A DNA stretch of 14,495 bases, taken from the NCBI GenBank assembly GCA_963543835.1, contig CAUUCY010000049.1, forward strand, positions 1-14,495. The letters run 5' to 3'. Of the stretch, positions 1-9,600 are shown piece by piece; positions within the stretch are counted from its first letter, which is position 1, and every line of letters starts with the position of its first letter. The DNA comes from Cryptobacteroides sp963543835 (GTDB lineage Bacteria > Bacteroidota > Bacteroidia > Bacteroidales > UBA932). The position numbers and the translations under genes are program-made. The notes under the pieces are model-generated. The model worked only from the letters and a program-made list of their open reading frames with translations, did not search any database and was not told the origin of the DNA.

Positions 1-1478
1 TCGTTAAGGTAAGTTATATATCCGCTTCCGTCTTCGGCAAAATCTATGAAAGCCCTTGCGCTTCTTGCTTGTCTCAACTTCTTTCCGCTCAGAGCGACAG
101 GTTCTGACCATCTGTCTTTCTCCAATACCATGAAGAAAGCTGTTTTATCCTTGTCCGCAAATACAGCCACTATATCTCCTGTCTTTGGATTTATCCCGAA
201 ATCCATAACTTCTTCTACCGAACCCGATTTGCCTTTCGTTGCTGCGACTGCATTTCCCGCAGGAACAAGCTTTGCTTTTGTCTCGTCCAATTTATAGAGT
301 TGTATCTTGGCGTTTTGGCTCAAGGACGCGAGCACATAAATCCCGCCCTTGCCGTCATTTTTGACAGACAGGTTTGTAGGGATACCGAATTCTTCTCCTT
401 CCGGTATGAAGTTTTCCACCAATAGTGTCCAGCCTTTACCGTCGTTTTTATATACATTGTGACCTTTCCTGTTTATTGAAGTTACAAGGTAAACAGCATT
501 TTCCGTCTGTGTCAGGGCTGTGAGATAAAACATAGCTTTGGAGCTTTTATCGTATGCAGGGCACTTTGGAAGAGGATTGAACAGGATATCCCAGTTTGTA
601 CCGTCGAACACTGCCTGTTCTGCGGAACGTCTGCTTGCACCCTCATCTGAGGTATAGAAAAACTCCGGATTATTTGTGCCCGTTGCAAAATATACAGGAG
701 GGTTTCCGTATGACAGGTTTGGCTTATGACTGAAGCCGTCCTTGCCTATGAGTACCCATTCTCCCCCTTCAAATTTGCGCATGGAAAAAAGTGATTTTTT
801 ATCGGCGCCGTAATAGAGCAGGTGAGGAACATTGTTTTTAGGACCGAAAGCGATTACCGGATTGTCCGCAGCATCGGCTGTCGTGTCGGTTAATGCCAGA
901 GGGCCCACTGCATCGAAAGAAGTTCCGTTAAATTTGACTACGGAAATCTGGGCTTTTGCCTTTTCCTTGCTCGAGCGTAGGTAAGCTACATACGGCATTT
1001 TGTCCGCTTTATTGATGGCTGTGCAGAAATCCTTGCCCATAAATGCCCCGTTCTCTTTATATACGGCTTTCTGTACGGCGGAAAGTCCGAGAATTTTGCC
1101 CACCTTTACTTCGTATCTGCTCGAAAGTTTGGATTTTGAGTTGGTGACGACGATGTCCAAAGGGTAAGTTGCGTTGAACTTTATCTTCCCGTCGGTGATA
1201 GTGTTGTCGCCGACGCTGATGACATCATTCTCTCCCGCACTTACACTTGCCACGAGATTTTTATCCTTGCCTCCTCCCTTGATGCGGACTACCATTGATG
1301 CCGTTGCGGGCTCAATCTTGATGTCTTCCGAAATATATTCTGAGTTATCAGCGGCAAGAATAGCAAAAGATTTGAGTTCTGCCGGAGTCGTGTCTTTCAC
1401 TTCCTCCTTGATTTTTTTGCAGGAGACTGACAGGGCCGCCACTATGGCAACACCTGATAATAATTTGAATAATTGCAT
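1..1478 (-). CDS. Propeller-like surface lipoprotein of the SusCD operon, 3' end cut by window edge
   Basis: Starts at ATG 1478 and stays open to the left edge, giving 492 visible codons; the stop lies outside the window. The N-terminus is a lipoprotein signal with a lipobox ending in SVSC (Cys20). Residues about 32-128 form a beta-rich Ig-like module (from AELKSFAIL to SSRYEVKV), like the N-terminal modules of many Bacteroidetes surface lipoproteins. From about residue 130 the chain carries recurring short motifs of the form F-x-G-x-x-W/F (FNGTSFDAVG, FEGGEWVLIG, FDGTNWDIL, EKDRWSEPVAL), each after a hydrophobic strand, which suggests beta-propeller blades. No catalytic motif is seen. It is the last visible gene of the susC operon, 12 bp after the preceding gene, in the position often held by surface ligand-binding proteins (SusE/SusF or SGBP type). 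That role is inferred. No Shine-Dalgarno sequence is visible before the start. Confidence 0.8.
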   Translation of the reverse strand, partial: MQLFKLLSGVAIVAALSVSCKKIKEEVKDTTPAELKSFAILAADNSEYISEDIKIEPATASMVVRIKGGGKDKNLVASVSAGENDVISVGDNTITDGKIKFNATYPLDIVVTNSKSKLSSRYEVKVGKILGLSAVQKAVYKENGAFMGKDFCTAINKADKMPYVAYLRSSKEKAKAQISVVKFNGTSFDAVGPLALTDTTADAADNPVIAFGPKNNVPHLLYYGADKKSLFSMRKFEGGEWVLIGKDGFSHKPNLSYGNPPVYFATGTNNPEFFYTSDEGASRRSAEQAVFDGTNWDILFNPLPKCPAYDKSSKAMFYLTALTQTENAVYLVTSINRKGHNVYKNDGKGWTLLVENFIPEGEEFGIPTNLSVKNDGKGGIYVLASLSQNAKIQLYKLDETKAKLVPAGNAVAATKGKSGSVEEVMDFGINPKTGDIVAVFADKDKTAFFMVLEKDRWSEPVALSGKKLRQARSARAFIDFAEDGSGYITYLN

Positions 1479-1490
1479 AATAATTTTGTT

Positions 1491-1955
1491 TTATTGATTT
1501 ACTTTCGTGATTTTGTACTCGGAAAACTTTGCGTCAGGCCCCGGATAACCTATTCTGACCGAATTATCCGAAGTGGATTTCAATCTTATTGTGATTGTAT
1601 TGTCCTTGTTTTCGTCCACTTTTTTCTTAATGAAATCTATCCTTACGGGTATCCTGTTGATGCCGGGCGCGAACACCACCTGGCTTGATTCGGACACTGT
1701 TACATAGTCCGCTCCCTTTTCAAGACCATCGCCTGAAATTATTTCATAATCCACGACGAGTTTTTCGCTCCTTGTCGGAGAAATCAGATTTACATAATAA
1801 GTATAAACTCCCTCGGTATCTGAGCTGACATAGGATGACGCCCCTCCGTTCTCGTCCTTTATGCAGACAAAATAATCGGAGAAGACAATGTGCAGATTGT
1901 CTTTGCATGAGCAGACCGTCAGGGCCGCGAGTATTGTCAATATTATTTTTTTCAT
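1491..1955 (-). CDS. Small SusCD-operon lipoprotein with a Calx-beta/DUF4843-like fold
   Basis: A 154-residue protein. The frame is open further upstream, but ATG 1955 is chosen because it begins a clean lipoprotein signal (MKKIILTILAALTV, then Cys15 and Cys17, with VCSC as the likely lipobox); the upstream extension lies inside susD in another frame. The mature part is all-beta in character: alternating hydrophobic strands, a GADYVTV segment, an FAPGINRIPVRIDF segment and a C-terminal IGYPGPDAKF. This pattern resembles short SusD-associated lipoproteins with a Calx-beta or DUF4843-like domain. The family assignment is from memory of the pattern and is uncertain. It sits 11 bp after susD and 12 bp before the propeller-like lipoprotein, so it should be co-transcribed with both. 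A ligand-binding accessory role at the cell surface is inferred; no enzyme motif is present. Confidence 0.82.
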   Translation of the reverse strand: MKKIILTILAALTVCSCKDNLHIVFSDYFVCIKDENGGASSYVSSDTEGVYTYYVNLISPTRSEKLVVDYEIISGDGLEKGADYVTVSESSQVVFAPGINRIPVRIDFIKKKVDENKDNTITIRLKSTSDNSVRIGYPGPDAKFSEYKITKVNQ

Positions 1956-1966
1956 ATAAGCCGTTT

Positions 1967-3472
1967 TTAATATCCGTCGTTCTGCACCATAGTATCGTTT
2001 GACTGCATTTCTATTCTGTTTATCGGCAGTATGGTGCGGTAGTCGCCGTATTTGAGAAGTTTGATTTTCGCCGAAGACTCTTCCGCTCTCACGATGTCTT
2101 TGCCTCTGCGCGTTAAATCGAAAAGCGAATGACCCTCGAAACAAAGCTCTTTCACCCTTTCCTGCATTATGATTTCATTGACGGAATCAAGATCAGAATA
2201 TGTTATTACGATGCCTGAAGCATCCGTGCCTTTTGCCCTTGCCCTCAGTGCCGCAATGTCTTTCATTGCTCCGTCAAAGTCTTTCTTAGGGCCGTTTGCA
2301 AGAGCTTCCGCGTGTATCAGATACATCTCTGAAACCCTCAACGCAACGGGATTGGCAGCTCTGAGTCTGCTGTCCGAGATGCTCTTCAGAGGGCAGTACT
2401 TACATACCGCATCGAAGGTCTTCCCCTGGATTTCGGCAGACTCGACAGCTTCGGGGATATATGTCAGCAAGTCCTTTCTTATATCATCGCTGTCGAAATT
2501 TGATGCAAAAGACTTTACCGGCACAAAATCGAGGTTTGAATTCATGCTTGGGTTGAAGCTGGACACGAGCGTGGAAGTCTTGTCGTAGTGATTCCACCTA
2601 AGTATTGCTTCCGAATCCGATTTTTGCAAGGAAAAGGAATTTCTGAAGAAATCCGTATATTTTCCCTTCGGGGTGAGTCCCACTTTCTTCATTACGATTG
2701 AGGAATACTTTTCGGCATTCTCCCAGTCTCTCATGTAGAGATATACCCTTGCGAGAAGAGCCTCGCACGCAACGGCGTTGAAGTGATATTGGTCGTCTAT
2801 CGTGTTCTGCTCTCCGAACATTTCAAGGGCTTTGTTCAGGTCTTCAAGCACCTGTGCATACACTCTCGCAACGCTCTCCCTCTTTATCTGGTCGCGGAAT
2901 CCCGGTATTCCCGTCACCACGGGCACTCCTATATGTGATGCGTCTTTTGTGTAAGAGTACGGCTGGGCATAACAGTTGCAAAGGCACCAGTGGGCAAAGC
3001 CCCTGGCAAAATATGCCCAGGCGAGCATCCTGTCTATAGTCTCCCTGTCTCCCTTTCCAGGATATGAGCGGTAGAGGTCCGGACCGTACTCAAGCATATA
3101 ATTGGCATTGGAAATTACAGTCCAGCCTGAGCCCCACAGTCTTCTCGGATACGATGCCACATGCTCGGGATTCAGTTCGTAATTGTACAGCAGATTGTCT
3201 CCCTCGCCCGCAGTAGTGACAATATCGAGAGTGTTTCCCATCGCTTCCGCATATTTAATGTAGTGGGCGTCATAAAAATCGCTGAAACATTCGTGCAGAC
3301 CTTCTCCTGCCTGTGTCAGTCCGTCTATAACCGAGAAATTGTCTTTTATTGTGCTTTTCCCGAGGGTTTCGACAGTCAGAAGCCGGCTTTCTATTTCAGC
3401 TATCTTGTCGCAGGACCACACGGACATTGCCGCCGCAAGCCCCAGACATATATTTATTATATTCCTTTTCAT
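1967..3472 (-). CDS. SusD/RagB-family outer-membrane nutrient-binding lipoprotein
   Basis: A 501-residue protein with an N-terminal lipoprotein signal ending at Cys21 (SVWSC; Trp at -2 is unusual). Family signs run along the chain: RLWGSGWTVISNANYMLE near residues 110-127, a helix with CLCNCYAQPYSY followed by GVPVVT near 163-188, the TPR-like segment ESVARVYAQVLEDLNKALE near 200-218, LRVSEMYLIHAEALA, QERVKELCFEGHSLFDLTR, and the closing ILPINRIEMQSNDTMVQNDGY-type tail that ends almost all SusD proteins. SusD proteins lie on the outer face of the outer membrane and act as a lid on the SusC barrel. The start at ATG 3472 has a good Shine-Dalgarno (AGGAG, 8 nt upstream) that overlaps the susC stop codon, so translational coupling is likely. 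The ligand cannot be told from sequence. Confidence 0.96.
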   Translation of the reverse strand: MKRNIINICLGLAAAMSVWSCDKIAEIESRLLTVETLGKSTIKDNFSVIDGLTQAGEGLHECFSDFYDAHYIKYAEAMGNTLDIVTTAGEGDNLLYNYELNPEHVASYPRRLWGSGWTVISNANYMLEYGPDLYRSYPGKGDRETIDRMLAWAYFARGFAHWCLCNCYAQPYSYTKDASHIGVPVVTGIPGFRDQIKRESVARVYAQVLEDLNKALEMFGEQNTIDDQYHFNAVACEALLARVYLYMRDWENAEKYSSIVMKKVGLTPKGKYTDFFRNSFSLQKSDSEAILRWNHYDKTSTLVSSFNPSMNSNLDFVPVKSFASNFDSDDIRKDLLTYIPEAVESAEIQGKTFDAVCKYCPLKSISDSRLRAANPVALRVSEMYLIHAEALANGPKKDFDGAMKDIAALRARAKGTDASGIVITYSDLDSVNEIIMQERVKELCFEGHSLFDLTRRGKDIVRAEESSAKIKLLKYGDYRTILPINRIEMQSNDTMVQNDGY

Positions 3473-3480
3473 ATTGTGTG

Positions 3481-3485
3481 CTCCT
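3481..3485 (-). promoter_or_regulatory. Shine-Dalgarno of the susD-like gene
   Basis: AGGAG on the minus strand, 8 nt before ATG 3472. It overlaps the susC stop codon (TAG at 3484-3486), so ribosomes ending susC would finish on the susD binding site. Strong sites of this kind are uncommon in Bacteroidetes, and the two downstream lipoprotein genes have none. Confidence 0.6.
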
Positions 3486-6400
3486 AAAAATTAAATGAGA
3501 TTTGTGCCGAAATGGTTCTTGTCATGCCATTTTTGTACTTCAGCGTCTTGTACGAGTTCAGGCTTGAACTCTGGGACGGCGTCCACAAATACAGATTGTT
3601 TGCAATCAATGATACCACCGTGCTATTGACGCCGATCTTCCTGTTTATCTTTTCAGGCATTCTGTATCCTATTGACACGCTTCTGAACTGTATGCCTGAC
3701 ATATTGAAGAGATGCTTTGTGCTGTTAAAGCCTGCCATGTCTCCTCTTTTGGCGATAAATGCGGGGTTTTCGCTCAAATCTCCGGGCTTTCTCCAGTGAT
3801 CCAGCATCTCTACCGCTATATTGTCCTCAATCGCGCTTGAGCCGTAGTCGAAAGGGTCTATCTGATCCCAGCCTCCTATCGTGTAGTCGAACATCACCCT
3901 CATAGACCATTGTTTGTATGAGAAATCGTTTGACACGCCTCCGTAAAGGTCGGGCTGTTTCGAATACTGAGGCAGCAGAACTCTGTTTTCATAACTGAAA
4001 GAATAGCTGAGGTTGCCGTTCTTGTCATACCACATAGGCGCTCCCGTCGTAGGGTCCACTCCTGCCCAGCGCACCAGCCACCATGCGTCTTTAGGCGCTC
4101 CTTCAATCCATACATGGTCGAAGAATCCGGTGTGCATCCCCTTGTAGAGTCTGGTGATAGTGTTTCTGTTGCGGGAGCCGTTCACCGATGCGCTCCAGTT
4201 GAAGTCCCGTCCTTGTATAATCGAGGCGTTGAACTCAAATTCAATACCTTTATTCGTGATTTCTCCTACATTGCTCATGACCGAACTATCGGTTATGACC
4301 GAAGAAACCCTGCCGCTGTAAAGAATGTCGCTTGTCCTCTTGTTGTAGAACTGGACATCAAGGCTGAAGCGTTTGAAAAAGCCCAGAACCACTCCTACAT
4401 TGAGGATATGCGTGTTTTCCCAGGAAAGCCCGGGATTGGCGGGGGAGGAGAGTTTTGTGCCGGCTTTGCCTCCGTAATATGCGTTTGAGGAATAGGAACC
4501 GTAGGAACTTGAAGTGTCTATTCTGGAGTTCCCGTTGTTTCCGTAGGAAGCCTTGATTTTGAAAATATCCATTTCTTCCACCTTCCAGAAAGCCTCCCGG
4601 TGTATGTTCCAGGTAAGACCTATAGATGAAAACTGTCCCCATCTCGAATATTGGTTGAAAGAGGAACTGCCCTGTCGTCTTGTGCTCAGGGTTATCCCGT
4701 ATCGCCTGTCGTAAGTCGCCGATGCGTAGGCTATATACGAGAGAGACTTATTGTTGCTCAGCGACGAAGAGCCCTTTCTCGTGCTCGCGTCCGAGTATGC
4801 GATTTCTTTTGTGTTGTCGTTTGCAAAACCGTTTCCGCTCGCATTCAGGGACGGGTGATAGTTGGAAGTGTATTCCGTGCCCAACATAAAGTTGGTTGAA
4901 AGTTTGCCGTCCAGAAAATCTCTCTTGTAATTTGCCCTGAGATTTTCGAGAAGCACGGTGTCGAACATTCCGTATCTTTCCGAATATCCGTTAAGACCCG
5001 CGTCAGAAATTCCGCTTAGGGTTTTCATCGAACGGTATGTCGCGGAATATATGTTGAGGAAATTCGCTCCTGTCAGTGAAGTTATCTTCAGCCCTTCGAC
5101 GGGTTTCCATTCAAAGGTGACGTCAGTGTTTGCCGCCACGGAATGCTGGTAGTTGTCGTTGTACTCTCTCTCTGGAAGTTTGTTGCCGAAGAACTTGAAA
5201 GCCTCCTCCTCGTAGACCGTCTCGCTTCTGCTGTAGTAGTTGTAAAGCCTGTATGAGCCGTCGTCATTGTAAGGAGAGAAGATAGGAAGTATCTTTTCAA
5301 AATTTGAAGGCAGCGAGAATATATTGTTTTTCGTATATGTTCCCGATAGATTTATGGTTGCAGCGAATTTTTTGCTGAACTTGAGAGTGACCTTGTCCCG
5401 GAGGGAGTACCTGTGCGAAGAGTTCCCTATGAAAGGAGAACTCTGGGCATAATAGCTGAGAGAAAAATAATTTTCCATGTTTTCCGAGCCCCCGCTTGCC
5501 GAGAAATTGATTTCGGTATCGGAGCCGGAGCCCGTATAAACCCCGAACCAGTCGGTGTTCGTGGTGGAATATGAGTTGTGTTCGTTGTCCCTGTACGGGA
5601 AAGCGTCTGCCGGACGGCCCGCATTCACCCAGGCTTCCTTTGCCATCTGGAGATATTGTGTTCCGTTCAGGAGTTTCTTTGTAGTGGACCGGTCTATGCC
5701 GGAGATGCCGTATTTTACAGAGGCATTGTATGAGGTCCGGCCTTTCTTCGCGCTTCTCGTTGTCACAAGTATTACCCCGTTTGCACCGTCCGCACCGTAA
5801 AGAGCCGTTGTGGAAGCATCTTTGAGGACAGTCATGGACTCTATGTCGTCCGGATTGATATAACTCAAGGGGCTGACATTGGCAGAAGTCCCCGAGATTG
5901 CCCCCGTTCTGCTTCCCGTGTATATGGGCACTCCGTCTATTACCCAAAGAGGCTCGTTTGAAGCGCTCAGCGAGCCGTCTCCGCGTATGCGTATTTTGAC
6001 GCTTGTGCGTCCGTTTGAATTGTCCTCTATCACATTAAGACCGGGGACTTGGCCTGCGAGTATATTGTCTATGCGGGCAGCGGGCTTAATCGAGATTTTG
6101 TCACGACTCACCTGAAACGCCGAACCCGTGAAGTTCTCCTTGTTCTGTATAAGACCGTAGCCGGCATTTATTACCGCGGCCTCCAACTCCGAATCGTTTT
6201 CGAGACTTACATTCAGGGGACCGGGCCCTTTCACCTCTATCTCGAGAGTCTTCATCCCTAAGTATTGAAATGTAAGTATCTTTCTTTCAGGACCTTGATT
6301 GAATGATATGGAGTAATTTCCGTCCAAATCTGTAGTTTCTCCCGTCTTGGAGCCCTTGTATGAGACGAAAACGCCTATAAGGGCTTCTCCGTTCGAATCC

Positions 6401-6516
6401 TTTACTGTTCCGTAAATCTTCCCTGTCTTGTCCTGTGCGTAAGAACTCAAGCCACAGAGGCTATAAATTGTAAGCAGACAGGTCGTTATGAGTATTCTAC
6501 CAAGCGATATTTGCAT
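3484..6516 (-). CDS. SusC/RagA-family TonB-dependent outer-membrane transporter
   Basis: A 1010-residue protein from ATG 6516. A TTG 24 nt upstream is in frame, but it lies in the -7 box of the promoter and so cannot be in the mRNA if that promoter is used; ATG 6516 also has AAGGA 5 nt upstream. Order of parts: signal peptide to about residue 27 (SSYA, then QDKTG); a carboxypeptidase-regulatory-like beta-sandwich at about 30-106 (KIYGTVKDSNGEALIGVFV ... LDGNYSISF); a degenerate TonB-box-like AAVINAGYG; a plug domain with IDNILAGQVPGLNV, IRIRGDGSL, PLWVIDGVPI and the signature INPDDIESMTVLKDASTTAL; then a 22-strand-type barrel to the C-terminal ISAQISFNF, which ends in Phe as usual for outer-membrane barrels. 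Length is typical. It is first in the operon, with the susD-like partner 11 bp downstream. It imports an oligomeric ligand using TonB energy; the ligand is unknown. Confidence 0.97.
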   Translation of the reverse strand: MQISLGRILITTCLLTIYSLCGLSSYAQDKTGKIYGTVKDSNGEALIGVFVSYKGSKTGETTDLDGNYSISFNQGPERKILTFQYLGMKTLEIEVKGPGPLNVSLENDSELEAAVINAGYGLIQNKENFTGSAFQVSRDKISIKPAARIDNILAGQVPGLNVIEDNSNGRTSVKIRIRGDGSLSASNEPLWVIDGVPIYTGSRTGAISGTSANVSPLSYINPDDIESMTVLKDASTTALYGADGANGVILVTTRSAKKGRTSYNASVKYGISGIDRSTTKKLLNGTQYLQMAKEAWVNAGRPADAFPYRDNEHNSYSTTNTDWFGVYTGSGSDTEINFSASGGSENMENYFSLSYYAQSSPFIGNSSHRYSLRDKVTLKFSKKFAATINLSGTYTKNNIFSLPSNFEKILPIFSPYNDDGSYRLYNYYSRSETVYEEEAFKFFGNKLPEREYNDNYQHSVAANTDVTFEWKPVEGLKITSLTGANFLNIYSATYRSMKTLSGISDAGLNGYSERYGMFDTVLLENLRANYKRDFLDGKLSTNFMLGTEYTSNYHPSLNASGNGFANDNTKEIAYSDASTRKGSSSLSNNKSLSYIAYASATYDRRYGITLSTRRQGSSSFNQYSRWGQFSSIGLTWNIHREAFWKVEEMDIFKIKASYGNNGNSRIDTSSSYGSYSSNAYYGGKAGTKLSSPANPGLSWENTHILNVGVVLGFFKRFSLDVQFYNKRTSDILYSGRVSSVITDSSVMSNVGEITNKGIEFEFNASIIQGRDFNWSASVNGSRNRNTITRLYKGMHTGFFDHVWIEGAPKDAWWLVRWAGVDPTTGAPMWYDKNGNLSYSFSYENRVLLPQYSKQPDLYGGVSNDFSYKQWSMRVMFDYTIGGWDQIDPFDYGSSAIEDNIAVEMLDHWRKPGDLSENPAFIAKRGDMAGFNSTKHLFNMSGIQFRSVSIGYRMPEKINRKIGVNSTVVSLIANNLYLWTPSQSSSLNSYKTLKYKNGMTRTISAQISFNF

Positions 6517-6521
6517 AAAAT

Positions 6522-6526
6522 TCCTT
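6522..6526 (-). promoter_or_regulatory. Shine-Dalgarno-like site that fixes the susC start
   Basis: AAGGA on the minus strand, 5 nt before ATG 6516. Together with the promoter just upstream it supports ATG 6516 rather than the in-frame TTG at 6540. Confidence 0.5.
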
Positions 6527-6537
6527 AAAAATAGCTG

Positions 6538-6567
6538 CAAATATACAAAATTTAAACGAAATACAAG
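6538..6567 (-). promoter_or_regulatory. Bacteroidetes-type promoter of the susC operon
   Basis: On the minus strand a -33 element CTTG (6564-6567) is followed after 18 bp by TATATTTG (6538-6545), an exact match to the Bacteroidetes -7 consensus TAnnTTTG. Transcription would begin near 6531, giving a leader of about 15 nt before ATG 6516. It lies directly downstream of the preceding operon's terminator, so the susC operon should be transcribed on its own. Confidence 0.75.
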
Positions 6568-6574
6568 TATTTAT

Positions 6575-6612
6575 AAAACAGGGTGTTAGTTTGTTTTTCA
6601 AAACCAACACCC
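6575..6612 (-). terminator. Hairpin terminator of the GH3-tricorn operon
   Basis: On the minus strand GGGTGTTGGTTTTG (from 6612) pairs with CAAACTAACACCC (to 6581) across a short A-rich loop. One position is a G-U wobble in this direction but an A-C mismatch in the other, which favours minus-strand use. It is followed by TGTTTTATAA. It sits 25 bp after the protease stop codon and just ahead of the susC -33 element. Confidence 0.7.
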
Positions 6613-6636
6613 TCGGATTTTAATAAAATTTATAAG

Positions 6637-9600
6637 CTATTCTCCTATTTCTCTTAACATTTCTGCCACTGCAGCCTCTATTTGCTTATCTTCACCCCTT
6701 AAAATGGAGGCAGGGTCGTTGTAGACCAGAATATCAGGTTCTATCTGTAGATTTTCAAGGTATCTGTTGTCTTTGTAGCTCCATGCTCCCACCTGAGGTA
6801 TGCCGAATACTATGGTAGGGTCGATCTGTCTTTCCCACCACACTGCCGTCATCGTTCCCGGCACAGGCGCACCGATGAGCTTGCCTATCCCCAAAGTCTT
6901 GTAGACGAAAGGAAATCCGCAGGCATCGGAATAATTGTCCTCTCCTATGAGCACGCAGGACGGTTTTGTCCATTTTGAATAAGGCTCGGTGCTGATATAC
7001 TGTCCGCGCGGCTTGAAGTCGAGATATGCCTTTCCGTTCAGCAGGCTTGCGAGGTCATCGTGCAACCATCCTCCTCCGTTGTGACGGGTATCTATTATGA
7101 CAGCCCCGCAGGAGCGGTATTTTCCCAGAACTTTGGAATATACCTCACGGAAACTGCCGGAATCCATGCCGCGCACATGCACATATCCGACTTTTCCTCC
7201 CGACAGACGGGCTACCATCTCCTCATTGTGTCTCACCCAGCGCTTGTAGAGCAGCTCTGCGTCCGAAGAGTTAGGCGTAAGATAAATTTCCTCGGTCTTA
7301 TGACCCTTTTTGACTGTGAGCATGGTACGTTTGCCCGTCGTCCTTTCGAGGGCGGTGTACCATTCTGTACCCTCCTCTATCTCCTTGCCGTTTACGGCGA
7401 GTATCAGATCCCCGGCCTTTATCTCGGGATCGCTTACGCTCAGCGCGCCCCCGCGCAACAGTTCCTTTATCTTAAGTCCTTTGCCATTATATTCCTCATC
7501 GAAAATTACACCTATGCGTGCTACGCCCGGCGCTCCGAGGGGGAAATTGTAATAACGCGCTCCGGTGTGCGATGCGTTGAGCTCTCCAAGCATTTCCGAG
7601 AGCAACTCCACAAAGTCACGACTGTTGTTGATGTAAGGGAGGAAGAGGGCGTAATTTTCCTTTATTCCGGCCCAGTCTACTCCGTGTATTTGAGGGTCGT
7701 AGAATTTCTCTACAACCTGTTTCCATACGTGGTTGAAGATATATTCGCGCTCCTTATAAGGGAAGTATTCATATTCTCCCTTGAACGAAATCTCCTTCAA
7801 TGTGCCGCCCTTGACATCCACCTTGAATGCTCCGAGGGAAGTAAGCGCATACAGTTCCTTTCCGTCGAGGGAAGGGATAAATGCACCGTAGAAGCCTTTT
7901 TTAATGACTTTTATGCTTTTTTTCTTCACATCGAGACAGCACAGGTCGAGTGATTTTTCAAGCAGAACGGTGTAGTATAGTTTCTCGCCGTCATCGGTAA
8001 GGTAGTAGTCTCCGAGGCGTCCGGAATGTGAAGTGAGACGCACTATGCGGTCATCGCGGCGCTCAAGTTCCAATTCGAGCTTTTCGCTCTTCTTTTCCTT
8101 GTCCAACGAGTCTTTTTTCTCTTTCTTTTCGGCTTTTTTGTCTGCGGACTTTATGAGTTTGTCGAAATCCGTGTCTTTTTCCGTCTTTTTGAAATTGGCA
8201 AATTCCTTGTCGTCGAAGAACATCAGGTATATGTCCCCCTCTGCGCCCCAGCTTCCGTGACTGCGGAAACCCGCCTTGTCGGACTGCCAGGTCATGGCCT
8301 TTCCCTTCATCGCCCAACGGAAATTATCATCTGAATAACCGCTCTCCGTCAGGTTGATTATGCTTCCGTCCTCGATATTGATGAGTGCCACATCCTCGTG
8401 ATTCCAGCCTCCGTCCGCCATATATGTGCAGAGAAGATAACGGCTGTCCGGACTCCACTCAAAGCTCTGGTCTCCGTCAGTATAGGAGTAGTTCACTCCC
8501 TTGAGAAGGGATTTTTCGCCTCCTCCGTTGGTCTTTTTTATTACTACTTCGGTACGGTCGCGCAGGAATGCCACCCACTTGCCGTCCGGTGATACTGCCG
8601 GCTGGAAGCAGGTTTCTCCCTCCTTTGTGAATCGTTCTTCCTTGAATTTTTGGGAAATGCAGAAATAATTGTCCTTCTTGTTTTCAAGACTGCTGCGCCA
8701 TATTCCCCATTCTCCGTTCCTTTCGGATGCGTAGTATATGGTGCGTCCGTCTTTCGAGAAACTTACTCCTCTCTCCTGTTCGGGGGTGTCGGTGATGCGT
8801 GCAGTGAAATCTCCCTCGACTGAAGTCACATACACGTCTCCGCGTGAAATAAGAGCGACTTCCTTGCCTTTCGGCGACGGGGAGAGACTGCGCAGAGCTG
8901 TTGAGGAACGAAAAATCTTCTCGCGCTCATAACTGTCTTTTGCTATGCTCACTTCTATCTTCCGAGGCTCGGAGCCGTCTTTCAGAGTGTATAACTCCCC
9001 GTTATAGGAGAACACCATAGTTCCGTCGCCCGCAATTGAAAGGTAACGTACGGGATTATCCTTGAATTTGGTGATTTGTTCCGCTTTGCTTCCGTCCAGT
9101 GAAGCTTTCCACACATTGAAATCTCCGCTCTGCTCGCTCAGGAAATAATATGTCACGCCGTCAGGTGCGAATACGGGATTGCGGTTCTCGCCTATGAAGC
9201 TCGACAACTTTGTATAAGTGCCGTCTGCCGGGTCGAATTTCCATATATCGCGGGTTACGGATGAGGTATGATGCTTGCGCAGGGGGTCCTCCACTCCTTT
9301 GCGGTCTTCGTAGAGCATGACGCCCGAAGCGTTTATGCTCAGGTTGGAAATCGGGAGCGAAGTTACCTGCCTGATTTTTCCTCCGGATTGGGAGACCGAA
9401 TACAACTGAGGCGTATTCGGGAAATTGGAGTAGTTTACGTCATATTGAATATTCGATGTGAAATAAATTGTTCCGTCAGGTCCTACTGCAATGGGCTTTT
9501 CGCTGCCGTTGTAGGTAGTGATGCGTCTTGGGGCGCCTCCTTCCGCCGATACTGCCCATAAATCTGCCGTGCCCTCGCGTTCAGAACTGAAAATCACTTC

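Noticed and set aside
6517..6540. TTG start at 6540 adding 8 residues to SusC
   Set aside because: The TTG overlaps the -7 promoter box, while ATG 6516 has AAGGA at a good distance and begins a normal signal peptide.
7060..7953. A 297-codon open frame on the plus strand opposite the tricorn-like protease
   Set aside because: It lies wholly antisense to a well-supported catalytic region and has no recognisable domain; its length follows from the codon use of the gene beneath it.
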